From assembly GCF_900111125.1 (NCBI RefSeq), contig NZ_FOGE01000002.1, forward strand, positions 124,001-188,000: a stretch of DNA of 64,000 nt, given 5' to 3'. Below are positions 28,976 through 38,478 of this stretch, one piece after another; positions within the stretch are counted from its first letter, which is position 1, and each line of letters opens with the position of its first letter. The stretch is from Sphingobium sp. YR768 (GTDB lineage: Bacteria > Pseudomonadota > Alphaproteobacteria > Sphingomonadales > Sphingomonadaceae). Position numbers and translations under genes: made by a program. A model generated the notes under the pieces. The model searched no databases. It had not been told where the DNA came from and was given only the letters and a program-made list of their open reading frames with translations.

Positions 28976-29998
28976 ATGCGCACACTTGCTCCCATCTCCA
29001 TCGGCCCGATCACCATCGACATGCCGGTCGTTCTCGCTCCGATGACGGGCGTCACCGACATGCCCTTCCGCACGCTCGTCCGTCGCTATGGCTGCGGCCT
29101 CAATGTGACGGAAATGATCGCATCGGCGGCGATGATCCGGGAAACCCGCCAGTCCCTGCAAAAAGCCGCCTGGCATCCGCTGGAAGAACCGGTGTCGATG
29201 CAGCTTGCCGGTTGCTCTCCGACCGAAATGGCCGAAGCCGCCAAGCTGAATGCCGATCGCGGCGCGGCGATCATCGACATCAATATGGGCTGCCCGGTGA
29301 AGAAGGTCGTCAATGGCGACGCTGGTAGCGCGCTGATGCGCGACCTCCCGCTTGCCGCCTCGCTGATCAAGGCGACGGTGGAGGCGGTCGATGTGCCCGT
29401 CACCGTGAAGATGCGCATGGGTTGGGATCATAGCAGCCTCAACGCCCCGGAACTCGCCCATATCGCCGAAGATCTGGGCGCAAAGCTGATCACCGTCCAC
29501 GGCCGCACCCGCAACCAGATGTATAAGGGGTCGGCCGACTGGGCCTTCGTCCGCACGGTCAAGGACGCGGTCAAGCTGCCGGTCATCGTCAATGGCGACA
29601 TCTGTTCGATCGAGGATGCCGACACGGCGCTGGAACAGAGCGGCGCGGACGGCGTGATGATCGGTCGCGGCGCCTATGGCCGCCCCTGGCTGATCGGTCA
29701 GGTCATGGCCTGGCTGACTGATGGAACGCGCCTTGCTGATCCGACGCTCACAGAACAATATCAGGCAATTATCGGGCATTATCATGCAATGCTCGAACAT
29801 TATGATAATTACACCGGCGTCAATATGGCCCGCAAGCATATCGGCTGGTACACCAAAGGGCTGCCCGGTTCGGCCGAGTTCCGCCACAGCGTCAATCAGG
29901 AGCCGGATGCGGCGACAGTGCTGGACATGCTCGCCCGCTTCTATGAGCCGCTGATCGCCACCGGCCTCCAGCCGGCGGAGCTGCGCAGGGCTGCATGA
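28976..29998 (+). CDS. dusB: tRNA-dihydrouridine synthase DusB
   Basis: A flavoenzyme that reduces uridines in the tRNA D-loop, 340 residues. Recognised by [40 protein letters not shown] with the catalytic Cys, the [10 protein letters not shown] strand and [16 protein letters not shown] [14 protein letters not shown]. It is the first gene of the dusB-ntrB-ntrC-ntrY-ntrX unit and overlaps ntrB by ATGA. Linkage of a dus gene (nifR3) to ntrBC is a long-known alphaproteobacterial arrangement. Confidence 0.95.
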   Translation: MRTLAPISIGPITIDMPVVLAPMTGVTDMPFRTLVRRYGCGLNVTEMIASAAMIRETRQSLQKAAWHPLEEPVSMQLAGCSPTEMAEAAKLNADRGAAIIDINMGCPVKKVVNGDAGSALMRDLPLAASLIKATVEAVDVPVTVKMRMGWDHSSLNAPELAHIAEDLGAKLITVHGRTRNQMYKGSADWAFVRTVKDAVKLPVIVNGDICSIEDADTALEQSGADGVMIGRGAYGRPWLIGQVMAWLTDGTRLADPTLTEQYQAIIGHYHAMLEHYDNYTGVNMARKHIGWYTKGLPGSAEFRHSVNQEPDAATVLDMLARFYEPLIATGLQPAELRRAA

Positions 29999-31104
29999 CC
30001 GGCATGCTGACGTCCATCCCGCCACTTCGGATGCAGCAGGATGGACCATCGCTGGGCGAACAAATGACGGCGCTGCCCGTAGCAACGCTGATCGTGAAAC
30101 CGGACAACAGCATCGCCGATGCGAATGTCCGCACCGAAACATTACTCAACATGGCCCGATCGGCGATCATCGGCAGCGATGTTTCCCGCACCATCCGCAT
30201 TGCGGAGGCCGGCGCACGTTTCGATATCTGGCACAGCAACAAGCCGATCGCCGCCTATGATATCAAGGTTCATGCCGGCCGGACCGCCGAAATGGAGGTC
30301 GACCTGATGATCGCGCCGATCGTGGATCACGACGGCTGGCGCGTCGTATCCCTCCACGCCCAAAGTCAGGCGCGCAAGATCGGTCATCGTGGCTCCGCCG
30401 GTGGCGCCCGATCGGCCATGGGCGCCGCCGCTATTCTCGCGCATGAAATCAAGAACCCGCTGTCAGGCATTCGTGGCGCCGCGCAACTTCTGGAATCCAG
30501 CCATGGCGGGCGCGACGCGGCACTGACTCAACTCATCTGCAACGAGGTCGACAGGATCGCCGCGCTGATCGACCGGATGCAGGATTTCACAACCGATCGC
30601 ACATTGGAATGCCATCCTGGCAACATCTACCCATTGATCGATCGGGCAGCCGGCATTGCAGCCGCTGGATTTGCGAAAAATATAAAAATTACAAAACATT
30701 ATGATCCATCATTACCATTTCCAAACATCAATGATGATGCCTTGGTGCAGGTGATGATAAATCTGCTGAAAAATGCAGCAGAAGCCCTTGATCATACAGA
30801 AAAACCATGCATTCGCGTGGAGACTGCCTTCCGTCATGGCGTCTCCGTGTTAGTCGGCGATGGCAAGGGCAGCGCCGTGCTGCCGATCGAAATTCTCGTC
30901 GTCGATAATGGACCCGGTGTGCCCGAACATATTCTCGATCATCTCTTCAATCCCTTCATCACCGGCAAGCGGGACGGGCAGGGGTTGGGTCTGGCGCTGG
31001 TGGATAAGCTGGTCCGGGACATGAGCGGCTTCGTCCAATATTCGCGCGATGTCGAAGCGGGCGAATCTACCTTCCGCATCCTGCTGCCGATGGGGGCGGT
31101 GTGA
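29995..31104 (+). CDS. ntrB: Nitrogen regulation sensor histidine kinase NtrB
   Basis: A soluble 369-residue kinase/phosphatase that phosphorylates NtrC when nitrogen is scarce, under PII control. An N-terminal PAS domain ([20 protein letters not shown]) precedes the phospho-acceptor site [20 protein letters not shown] and the ATPase core, with N-box [26 protein letters not shown] and [14 protein letters not shown]. The stretch 30660-30790, between H-box and N-box, is strikingly A+T-rich compared with the rest of the gene. It overlaps dusB (ATGA) and ntrC (TGATG). Confidence 0.95.
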   Translation: MTGMLTSIPPLRMQQDGPSLGEQMTALPVATLIVKPDNSIADANVRTETLLNMARSAIIGSDVSRTIRIAEAGARFDIWHSNKPIAAYDIKVHAGRTAEMEVDLMIAPIVDHDGWRVVSLHAQSQARKIGHRGSAGGARSAMGAAAILAHEIKNPLSGIRGAAQLLESSHGGRDAALTQLICNEVDRIAALIDRMQDFTTDRTLECHPGNIYPLIDRAAGIAAAGFAKNIKITKHYDPSLPFPNINDDALVQVMINLLKNAAEALDHTEKPCIRVETAFRHGVSVLVGDGKGSAVLPIEILVVDNGPGVPEHILDHLFNPFITGKRDGQGLGLALVDKLVRDMSGFVQYSRDVEAGESTFRILLPMGAV

Positions 31105-32549
31105 TGGCTGCGATCGGCACAATATTGGTCGTGGATGACGACCCCGCCATCTGCGTGGTGGTGGGCGAAGCCCTTCGCAGGCAGGGGCATAAGGTGAAAA
31201 CCGCCGCATCCATCCGTGAGCGCGCCTCCCTGATGGACAGTTTCACTCCCGACGTGCTGATCACCGATGTCATGCTGCCGGATGGCGACGGACTGGACGG
31301 GGTAGCCGATATACTCGCGACCCGGCCCGACCTCAACGTCATCGTCCTGTCTGCACAGAACACGCTCAACACCGCGATCCGCGCGACCGAAAAGGGTGCA
31401 TTCGAATATCTGCCAAAGCCCTTTGATCTCAACGAACTGACCCGCGCCGTCGCCGATGCGCTCGGCACACGCCAGAGCGCCGAGGAAGCAGGCGGCGAGG
31501 TCGGCCTGCCCCATGACGGCCTGCCGCTGGTCGGCCGGTCGCCCGCGATGCAGGAAGTCTACCGCACCATCGCCCGCGTCCTGTCCAACGACCTTTCAAT
31601 CCTGGTTCTGGGCGAATCGGGCACTGGCAAGGAACTGGTGGCCGAAGCGATCCACAGTCTGGGCCAGCGCCGTACCAAGCCCTTCGTGCCGATCAACATG
31701 GCCGCCATTCCGCGCGAACTGATCGAGGCGGAATTGTTCGGCTATGAGAAGGGAGCCTTCACTGGGGCCCATGTCCGCACCGCCGGCAAGTTCGAACAGG
31801 CGCAGGGCGGCACGCTCTTCCTCGACGAAATCGGCGACATGCCGATGGAGGCGCAGACCCGGCTGCTGCGCGTCCTCCAGTCGGGCGAAGTGACGACGGT
31901 TGGCGGCTCCAAGCCGGTGCGCGTCAACGTCCGCATCATCGCCGCGACCAACAAGGATCTGCCCCTGTTGATCGAAGACGGACGCTTCCGTCAGGACCTC
32001 TATTATCGCCTGAATGTCGTCCCGATCGCCCTGCCGGCCCTGCGCGAACGGCGGGAGGATGTCATCCTGCTCGCCCGCCATTTCCTGGAACGCGCCGCGC
32101 AAGAGGGCCTGCCGCGCAAGGCGCTGGCCGATGACGCGGCCCAACTGTTGATGGTGTGGCACTGGCCCGGCAATGTCCGCGAATTGCAGAATATGATGCA
32201 GCGCCTGTCGGTGCTGAGCCGCGAAAATGTCATTACTGCGGACATGCTGCGGAACATGCTGCCGCTCGATGCGATGCCGACCGACCATGCTGTCCCCGCC
32301 GACCATCTGGCGCATGCGGTGCGCGACTGGGCCAAGCGTCAGGTCGGCATCGGCCTTGGCCAGCCACAACGCAGCCTGCATGATGATCTGCTCGCAGTCG
32401 TCGAACCGATATTGTTGCAGGAAGTGCTGGCCAGCGTGGACGGGAACCAGATTCGCGCGGCCGGTCTGCTGGGCATCAACCGCAATACGCTGCGCAAGAA
32501 ATTGACCGACTATGGCCTCGATCCGCTACAGTTGCGCCTGAATGATTGA
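31104..32549 (+). CDS. ntrC: Nitrogen regulation response regulator NtrC (sigma-54 activator)
   Basis: A 481-residue three-domain activator. The receiver domain has [14 protein letters not shown] and the phospho-accepting Asp in [12 protein letters not shown]. The AAA+ domain has Walker [13 protein letters not shown], the sigma-54-contacting GAFTGA loop in [13 protein letters not shown] and Walker [12 protein letters not shown]. The C-terminal Fis-type helix-turn-helix is in [19 protein letters not shown]. All residues needed for sigma-54 activation are intact. The ATG at 31104 shares one base with the ntrB stop; a GTG three bases upstream is an alternative. Confidence 0.96.
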   Translation: MAAIGTILVVDDDPAICVVVGEALRRQGHKVKTAASIRERASLMDSFTPDVLITDVMLPDGDGLDGVADILATRPDLNVIVLSAQNTLNTAIRATEKGAFEYLPKPFDLNELTRAVADALGTRQSAEEAGGEVGLPHDGLPLVGRSPAMQEVYRTIARVLSNDLSILVLGESGTGKELVAEAIHSLGQRRTKPFVPINMAAIPRELIEAELFGYEKGAFTGAHVRTAGKFEQAQGGTLFLDEIGDMPMEAQTRLLRVLQSGEVTTVGGSKPVRVNVRIIAATNKDLPLLIEDGRFRQDLYYRLNVVPIALPALRERREDVILLARHFLERAAQEGLPRKALADDAAQLLMVWHWPGNVRELQNMMQRLSVLSRENVITADMLRNMLPLDAMPTDHAVPADHLAHAVRDWAKRQVGIGLGQPQRSLHDDLLAVVEPILLQEVLASVDGNQIRAAGLLGINRNTLRKKLTDYGLDPLQLRLND

Positions 32550-32660
32550 TCGGGATCAGTCGCATTTCAGGACGAACCGACGGGCTGCGTCGACCAACGG
32601 CATCACCCATCTGCAATTACTGTGTTTGAACGGGCACGGGGTTGTTGTAACAAAGCCACT

Positions 32661-34928
32661 ATGAGCGGCGCGACGACACTCCCAAGGCGGGCATCGGCAT
32701 GGCGGAGACATCTGCCGGCCTTCTTGCGCAAAGGGCGACTGGCGGTGCTGGTCGAGGCGGTTACGCTCGCCATATTGCTGGCGATGGCGGGCCTGACCTA
32801 TCATTTGCTGTCGGGCGGGCGACAATCGGACACGCTGCTGACGCCGCCTATTGTTGCGCTGCTGCTGGTTGCGAATCTAGTCCCCGCCATCGCCCTGCTG
32901 ATGCTGGTTGGGCGGCGCGTCGCCAAACGGCGCGCGGCCCAATCGGCGATCGGCAGCGACGGGCAGTTGCACGTCCGGCTTGTCGCTATCTTCTCGATCG
33001 CCGCCAGCGTGCCGACGCTGCTGGTCGTCATCTTCGCGTCCCTGCTGTTCCAATATGGCGTCCAGTTCTGGGCATCGGACAGCGCGCGCGGCATGCTCCA
33101 GAACGCCAGCGATCTGGCGCGGGGCTATTATGAGCAGAATTTGAGCGAGGTTCAGGACGAAACCATCACCATGGCGGGCGATTTGCGCGCCTATTTGAAC
33201 CAGTCCCCTGTCTCCAGTCCGAAATTCGCGGAAGGCTATCTCTATCAGGTCGTCACCCGCAAGCTGAACCGGTCCTCCATCATAGAGGTCGGGAAGGACG
33301 GCATTGCTCGCACCGCCGCCGCAGTCGAGCCGGACAAGCGGGCCGCGTCGGACATATTGACGCCGGAAATCATCCGCCGCCTGGGCCGGGGTGAAGCCGC
33401 CGTCGTACAGGCGCGCCCGAACCAGATCGAAGCGGTGACGCTGCTTTATCCCAGCAGCAAAATCTATCTCTACGTCACCCGCAGCGCCGACACATCCTCC
33501 TTCAGCAATGTCGCGCGCGCACAGAAGGTGATCGCCGACTATGACGTGTTCGCCGCCCAGTCCCGCGCGCTCCAGTTGCGGTTCAACATCGCGCTGTTTC
33601 TTGGGTCGCTGCTGCTGGTCGGCATCGCTGTCTATATCGCGCTGGCCGTCGCCGACTGGATGGTCCGCCCCGTCAACGAACTGGTGACGGCAGCGCGGCG
33701 GATTACCGCCGGCGATCTGTCCGCCCGCGTCACCAGCCCGCAATCGCGCGATGAAATCGGTACGCTGGCGTCCGCCTTCAACCGCATGACCCAGCGGCTG
33801 GAAGCGCAGACCGGCGCGTTGGTCGCCGCTAACAGCCAGTTGGGCGAGCGGCGCGCCTTCATTGAAGCCATCCTGTCGGGTGTCAGCGCAGGTGTGCTGT
33901 CGGTCGATCTTCAGGGCATGATCCTGCTGCTCAACAGTTCGGCGGCTGCGATCCTGGTGGAGGAGGGCGACGATCCAGTGGGCCGTCCGCTTGCGGAAGT
34001 TTCGCCCGAACTGGCGGAATTCGTTGCATCAGAAGAGGATTCCGGCATCGTACAGGTGCGCGCTCATGGCGACCTGCGCACGCTGGCGGTGAAGGTGGCG
34101 CAGGATGCCTCGCGTCACATCCTGACTTTCGACGACATCACCCAACAGCTATCCGACCAGCGCCGCGCTGCCTGGTCCGACGTCGCGCGCCGCATCGCGC
34201 ATGAGATCAAGAACCCACTGACACCGATCCAGCTTGCGGCCGAACGGCTCCAGCGCCGCTATGCCGAGGAAATCACTAGCGACAAGGCGACCTTCACCCG
34301 CCTGACCGGCACCATTGTCCGTCAGGTGGGCGACCTGCGGCGCATCGTGGACGAATTCTCCTCCTTCGCGCGGATGCCCAAACCGGTGTTCCGGCGCGAA
34401 GCTGTCGGTGACATCGCCCGCCATGCGCTATTCCTGCATGAAGTCGCGCATCCCGATATCCGTTTCGAATATCATACCGAAACGCCCGATGCGGAACTGG
34501 TCTGCGATCGCCGCCAATTGGGGCAGGCGTTGACGAACATCGTCAAGAATGCGGTGGAAGCCATTGAACCTAAAGGACCACCATCGGAAGGCGCGCTTCG
34601 CGGTCATGTCAGCATGACGATGGCGCAGGGTGACGACGACCTGATCATCACCGTGCGCGACGACGGCATTGGACTGCCGCCTGAACGCGACCGGATATTG
34701 GAACCCTATATGACGACACGGACCAAGGGGACGGGTCTTGGCTTGGCCATCGTCAAGAAGATTGTCGAGGAGCATCTGGGAGAGATTCGCTTCGATGACG
34801 CCGTGGGTGGCGGCGCATGCGTAACCCTCCGCTTTGCGGCGGGGGCACTGGAAAAAATGGAAGAGGGGCAGGTAATCGCCATGCCCCAGGGTAAAATGAC
34901 GGGAAAAGTGACGGCCAATGGCGCTTGA
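32661..34928 (+). CDS. ntrY: Nitrogen regulation sensor histidine kinase NtrY
   Basis: A 755-residue membrane kinase, partner of NtrX in redox, nitrate and envelope responses. Three N-terminal transmembrane helices (about residues 30-130) and a fourth near residues 310-335 (FNIALFLGSLLLVGIAVYIA) flank a periplasmic region. The HAMP segment (VRPVNELVTAARRITAGDLS) is followed by a PAS domain, the H-box [20 protein letters not shown], and the ATPase core TNIVKNAVEAIEP with GTGLGLAIVKKIVEEH. The start at 32661 is the first ATG before the membrane part. It overlaps ntrX by 11 bp. Confidence 0.95.
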   Translation: MSGATTLPRRASAWRRHLPAFLRKGRLAVLVEAVTLAILLAMAGLTYHLLSGGRQSDTLLTPPIVALLLVANLVPAIALLMLVGRRVAKRRAAQSAIGSDGQLHVRLVAIFSIAASVPTLLVVIFASLLFQYGVQFWASDSARGMLQNASDLARGYYEQNLSEVQDETITMAGDLRAYLNQSPVSSPKFAEGYLYQVVTRKLNRSSIIEVGKDGIARTAAAVEPDKRAASDILTPEIIRRLGRGEAAVVQARPNQIEAVTLLYPSSKIYLYVTRSADTSSFSNVARAQKVIADYDVFAAQSRALQLRFNIALFLGSLLLVGIAVYIALAVADWMVRPVNELVTAARRITAGDLSARVTSPQSRDEIGTLASAFNRMTQRLEAQTGALVAANSQLGERRAFIEAILSGVSAGVLSVDLQGMILLLNSSAAAILVEEGDDPVGRPLAEVSPELAEFVASEEDSGIVQVRAHGDLRTLAVKVAQDASRHILTFDDITQQLSDQRRAAWSDVARRIAHEIKNPLTPIQLAAERLQRRYAEEITSDKATFTRLTGTIVRQVGDLRRIVDEFSSFARMPKPVFRREAVGDIARHALFLHEVAHPDIRFEYHTETPDAELVCDRRQLGQALTNIVKNAVEAIEPKGPPSEGALRGHVSMTMAQGDDDLIITVRDDGIGLPPERDRILEPYMTTRTKGTGLGLAIVKKIVEEHLGEIRFDDAVGGGACVTLRFAAGALEKMEEGQVIAMPQGKMTGKVTANGA

Positions 34929-36288
34929 TATTCTGATAGTCGACGATGAAGAGGATATTCGTGATCTCGTCGCGGGTGTTCTTGAGGATGAAGGCTTCAC
35001 CACCCGCACCGCCGCCAACAGCGACAGCGCGATCGATGCGCTGGATGCGCGACGACCATCGCTGGTGCTGCTGGACGTCTGGCTCCAGGGCTCGCGGATG
35101 GACGGCCTTGAACTGCTGGACGAAATCAAGCGACGTGATCCCAGCATCCCGGTCCTGATGATTTCCGGCCACGGCAATATCGACACGGCAGTCGCCGCCA
35201 TCCGTAAGGGTGCGGCCGACTTCATCGAAAAGCCGTTCGAAGCCGACCGACTGCTCCACCTCGTGTCACGCGCGACCGAGACTGAACGGCTGCGGCGCGA
35301 AAATCAGGTGCTGCGCGCGCGCTTCGGGCAGGATGACGAACTGACCGGCACATCGGCGTCGATCAACAGCGTTCGCGCCACGATCAAGAAGGTAGCCGGC
35401 ACCGGTAGTCGCGTCCTTATTTCCGGCCCTGCGGGCGTCGGCAAGGAAATCGCCGCCCGCATGCTCCATAGCTGGAGCGGCCGTGCGGACTCGCCCTTCA
35501 TCATCGTCGCGGCTGCCCGCATGGACCCCGACCGGGTCGAGGAGGAACTGTTCGGTGTCGAGGACCCTAGCGGACTCGTTCGCCCCGGCTTCCTGGAACA
35601 GTCGCATGGCGGCACGCTCTATCTGGACGAAATTGCTGACATGCCGTTGACGACGCAGGGCAAGATTCTGCGCGTGCTGACCGACCAGAGCTTCACCCGC
35701 GTCGGTGGCCAGCGGCAGGTGAAGGTCGACGTGCGCGTCATTTCCTCCACCGCGCTCGACCTGTCGGGCGAAATTGAGGAACGCCGTTTCCGCGAGGATC
35801 TCTTCTATCGCCTGAATGTCGTACCGCTCGCCATTCCGCCTTTGTCGGAACGGCGTGACGATATTCCGCCGCTGGTCGAACATTATCTCGCCCGTTTTGC
35901 CGCCGACCGTCGCGTCGCACCGCCCGAGATCGCGAGCGACGCCATGGCCGCGCTTCAAGCCAATGAATGGCCGGGCAATGTGCGCCAGTTGCGCAACGTC
36001 ATCGAACGCACCATGATCCTGGCGCCCGGCGATCGGATCGGCCGGATCGAACTGGACATGCTGCCGTCCGAATTGACGAGCGGTGGCGGCGGGGAGGGGA
36101 TCGGCCAGTCCGCCATCATGGGCGCGCCGCTGCGGGAAGCGCGGGAGAGTTTCGAGCGTGAATATCTGCGTATCCAGATCCGCCGCTTTTCCGGCAATAT
36201 TTCGCGCACGGCGACCTTCATCGGCATGGAGCGGTCGGCGCTGCATCGCAAGCTGAAGCTTCTCGGCATTACCGAGGGCAAGGAATAG
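34918..36288 (+). CDS. ntrX: Response regulator NtrX, lacking the GAFTGA loop
   Basis: A 456-residue NtrC-like regulator and partner of NtrY. The receiver domain has ILIVDDEEDIRDLV and the phospho-Asp in LVLLDVWLQGSRMDG. The AAA+ domain keeps Walker A (GPAGVGKEIAAR) and Walker B (TLYLDEIADMP). Where NtrC reads [12 protein letters not shown], NtrX reads GVEDPSGLVRPG, so the sigma-54 contact loop is gone. The C-terminal Fis-type helix-turn-helix (GNISRTATFIGMERSALHRK) is intact. It therefore probably acts as a sigma-54-independent DNA-binding regulator. Confidence 0.95.
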   Translation: MALDILIVDDEEDIRDLVAGVLEDEGFTTRTAANSDSAIDALDARRPSLVLLDVWLQGSRMDGLELLDEIKRRDPSIPVLMISGHGNIDTAVAAIRKGAADFIEKPFEADRLLHLVSRATETERLRRENQVLRARFGQDDELTGTSASINSVRATIKKVAGTGSRVLISGPAGVGKEIAARMLHSWSGRADSPFIIVAAARMDPDRVEEELFGVEDPSGLVRPGFLEQSHGGTLYLDEIADMPLTTQGKILRVLTDQSFTRVGGQRQVKVDVRVISSTALDLSGEIEERRFREDLFYRLNVVPLAIPPLSERRDDIPPLVEHYLARFAADRRVAPPEIASDAMAALQANEWPGNVRQLRNVIERTMILAPGDRIGRIELDMLPSELTSGGGGEGIGQSAIMGAPLREARESFEREYLRIQIRRFSGNISRTATFIGMERSALHRKLKLLGITEGKE

Positions 36289-36294
36289 GCAGGC

Positions 36295-36384
36295 TCACGG
36301 CCGTTCGGCAGGGGCCAGCGCCGCCTTTCCGAACGGCTGGTAAATGGACATAGGCAGAATTTTGCCCAATCCTTTCTCGGCCAT
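36295..36384 (-). CDS. Possible 29-residue small protein
   Basis: A short reading frame between ntrX and hfq, antisense to both, encoding MAEKGLGKILPMSIYQPFGK followed by nine residues. GAAGAGG lies at a suitable distance before its ATG, and its third codon positions are mostly G or C like those of real genes here. The same DNA contains a hairpin (GCCGTTCGG 36300-36308 with CCGAACGGC 36329-36337) that could be part of the ntrX 3' end. Without conservation data this is only a candidate. Confidence 0.3.
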   Translation of the reverse strand: MAEKGLGKILPMSIYQPFGKAALAPAERP

Positions 36385-36508
36385 GGACGCCTCTTCGCAA
36401 TTGCGGTAGGACTTCCCTTGTTCCCGGTCCGCGGGGACAGGCAAGACACCCTGCTTAAGGGCGCGCGCGCGGGTAACGTCCCGCCAAGAATATAGGACGG
36501 CGTAATCC

Positions 36509-36991
36509 ATGGCCGATAAAGCGAATAATCTTCAGGATATCTTCCTGAACAGCCTGCGCAAGAGCAAGACCCCGGTGACCATGTTCCTGGTCAAGGGCGT
36601 GAAGCTTCAGGGCATCATCACCTGGTTCGACAATTTTTCCGTGCTGCTGCGCCGCGATGGCCAGTCGCAGCTCGTCTACAAGCACGCCATCTCCACGGTA
36701 ATGCCGGCCCAGCCGATGGACCTGACGGACCTGCGCAAGGCCAGCGACGGCAATGGCAAGTCCAAGCTGTTGCAGGAAATCTTCCTGTCGGCCGTCCGCA
36801 AATCGGGCAGCCCGGTCACCATGTTCCTGGTCAATGGCGTGATGCTTCAGGGCGAAATCGCCGCCTTCGACCTGTTCTGCATGCTGCTGGAACGCGACGG
36901 CATGGTTCAGCTCGTCTACAAGCACGCCATTTCGACAGTCCAGCCGCTCCATGCGCTCGACCTGACCGGCGAGAACGAACAGGACGACTGA
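36509..36991 (+). CDS. hfq: RNA chaperone Hfq with two tandem Sm domains
   Basis: Hfq normally has one 70-100-residue Sm domain and forms hexamers that pair small RNAs with mRNAs. This 160-residue chain carries two. Domain 1 (about residues 8-68) has [20 protein letters not shown] and [12 protein letters not shown]; domain 2 (about residues 88-150) has [20 protein letters not shown] and [12 protein letters not shown]. Both keep the Sm2 YKHAI motif and the proximal-face QDIFL/QEIFL glutamine; the distal and rim parts differ. Trimers of the double chain would rebuild a six-domain ring. It precedes hflX, as in most bacteria. Confidence 0.97.
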   Translation: MADKANNLQDIFLNSLRKSKTPVTMFLVKGVKLQGIITWFDNFSVLLRRDGQSQLVYKHAISTVMPAQPMDLTDLRKASDGNGKSKLLQEIFLSAVRKSGSPVTMFLVNGVMLQGEIAAFDLFCMLLERDGMVQLVYKHAISTVQPLHALDLTGENEQDD

Positions 36992-37017
36992 TCGGTTGGA
37001 GTAGGCCAATCCCACCT

Positions 37018-37045
37018 CCGTTCGTGCTGAGCTTGTCGAAGCACG
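37018..37045 (+). repeat. REP-like extragenic palindrome
   Basis: CCGTTCGTGCTGAGCTTGTC and its continuation GAAGCACG: the outer CGTGCT/AGCACG arms pair around GAGCTTGTCG. This sequence type (GCTTCGACAAGCTCAGCAC on the other strand) is familiar as a dispersed intergenic repeat in sphingomonads and some other proteobacteria. It lies between hfq and hflX. Copy number cannot be judged from one window. Confidence 0.6.
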
Positions 37046-37104
37046 CGCGCGAACGCAGGTGTGGATTATGTGGACCTCTCATCCCTCCAGTGCTTTAAGC
37101 CGCC

Positions 37105-38421
37105 ATGGCCATATTCAACCGCGACTCCGATGACGAAGTGGCGCGCGGCGCGCGCGCCGTCGTCGTTCATGCCGAAACCCATAATGCAGACCGCCGCGAC
37201 AGCGATGCCCGGCTGGAAGAAGCGCGCGGCCTGGCCCTCGCCATCGGCATAGATGTACGCGCAGCGCAGGCTTTCCGCGTACGCGACCGCAAGCCCGCCA
37301 CCCTGTTCGGAAGCGGGCAGGTGGACCAGATCGCCACACTGGCCCGGCAGGAAGAGGCCGAACTCATCATCGTCGACAACAGTCTGTCGCCGGTGCAACA
37401 GAGCAATCTGGAAAAATCCTGCGAGGCTAAGGTCATCGACCGGACCGGCCTGATCCTGGAAATCTTCGGCGAACGCGCCGCCACCAATGAAGGCCGGTTG
37501 CAGGTCGAACTCGCCCATCTCGACTATCAGGCCGGGCGGCTGGTGCGCAGTTGGACCCATTTGGAGCGGCAACGCGGCGGCTTCGGTTTCCTTGGCGGCC
37601 CCGGCGAAACCCAGATCGAAGCGGACCGCCGCATGATCCGCGATCGCATGGCGAAAATTCGCCGCGAACTGGATCAGGTCACACGCACCCGTGGCCTTCA
37701 CCGCGCCCGGCGCCAGCGCGCACCATGGCCGGTGATCGCGCTGGTCGGCTATACCAATGCCGGAAAATCGACGCTTTTCAACCGGATGACCGGTGCTGAC
37801 GTCATGGCGGAAGATTTGCTCTTCGCCACGCTGGACCCGACCATGCGCCAAATCGCGCTGCCCGGCCTGGACAAGGCGATCCTGTCCGACACGGTGGGCT
37901 TCGTCTCCGACCTGCCGACCCAGCTTATCGCGGCCTTCCGTGCGACGCTGGAAGAAGTGCTGTCGGCCGACCTGATCGTCCATGTCCGCGACATCGCCCA
38001 TCCCGATACGGAAGCGCAGCGCGACGATGTGCTCGACGTGCTGGGCGAACTCGATGTCGTCGGCGAAAATGCGGACGAAGACGCGCCGCCGATCATCGAG
38101 GCGTGGAACAAGCTCGACCTGCTGGAGGATGAAGACGCAGCGCTCGTCCGTGAACAGGCCGCGCGCCGGGACGATGTCGTCATCCTTTCGGCTTTGACCG
38201 GGGAGGGCGTCGATACGCTCCAGCGCACCGTCAGCGACCGCATGACCCGCGGTGCCAAAGTCTATGGTCTGCGCATCCCGGTGTCCGACGGCGCGACCCT
38301 CGCCTGGCTGCATGAACATGGCGAAGTCCTGTCTACCGTCGTCGAAGATGAAGAAACCCGCGTCGAAGCCCGCCTGTCGGACGCGGCCTTCGCCCGCTTT
38401 TCCAAGCGCGGGCGCGCTTAG
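37105..38421 (+). CDS. hflX: Ribosome-associated GTPase HflX
   Basis: HflX is a ribosome-splitting GTPase active in heat stress and antibiotic tolerance. The 438-residue chain has the N-terminal HflX domain (LFGSGQVDQIATLARQEEAE, IDRTGLILEIFGERA), the signature RRGFGFLGGPGETQIEADRR (inside ERQRGG) and the G domain. The latter has G1 ALVGYTNAGKSTLFN, G3 DTVGFVSDLPTQLI and G4 AWNKLDLL. hfq lies upstream, as is common. Confidence 0.96.
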   Translation: MAIFNRDSDDEVARGARAVVVHAETHNADRRDSDARLEEARGLALAIGIDVRAAQAFRVRDRKPATLFGSGQVDQIATLARQEEAELIIVDNSLSPVQQSNLEKSCEAKVIDRTGLILEIFGERAATNEGRLQVELAHLDYQAGRLVRSWTHLERQRGGFGFLGGPGETQIEADRRMIRDRMAKIRRELDQVTRTRGLHRARRQRAPWPVIALVGYTNAGKSTLFNRMTGADVMAEDLLFATLDPTMRQIALPGLDKAILSDTVGFVSDLPTQLIAAFRATLEEVLSADLIVHVRDIAHPDTEAQRDDVLDVLGELDVVGENADEDAPPIIEAWNKLDLLEDEDAALVREQAARRDDVVILSALTGEGVDTLQRTVSDRMTRGAKVYGLRIPVSDGATLAWLHEHGEVLSTVVEDEETRVEARLSDAAFARFSKRGRA

Positions 38422-38450
38422 GCTATAAATCGCAGCTGTCAGCGGCTAAC

Positions 38451-38475
38451 ATGGCTCCCGATCCATGGGAGCCAT
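38451..38475 (+). promoter_or_regulatory. RNA hairpin overlapping the ribosome-binding site of the downstream dehydrogenase gene
   Basis: A perfect 9-bp inverted repeat, ATGGCTCCC and GGGAGCCAT, around GATCCAT, ending three bases before the ATG at 38479. The right arm contains GGGAG, the only good ribosome-binding site for that gene, so the hairpin would bury it. It could be a translational control element or the hflX terminator; there is no T-run after it, which argues against the latter. Confidence 0.5.
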
Positions 38476-38478
38476 GCC

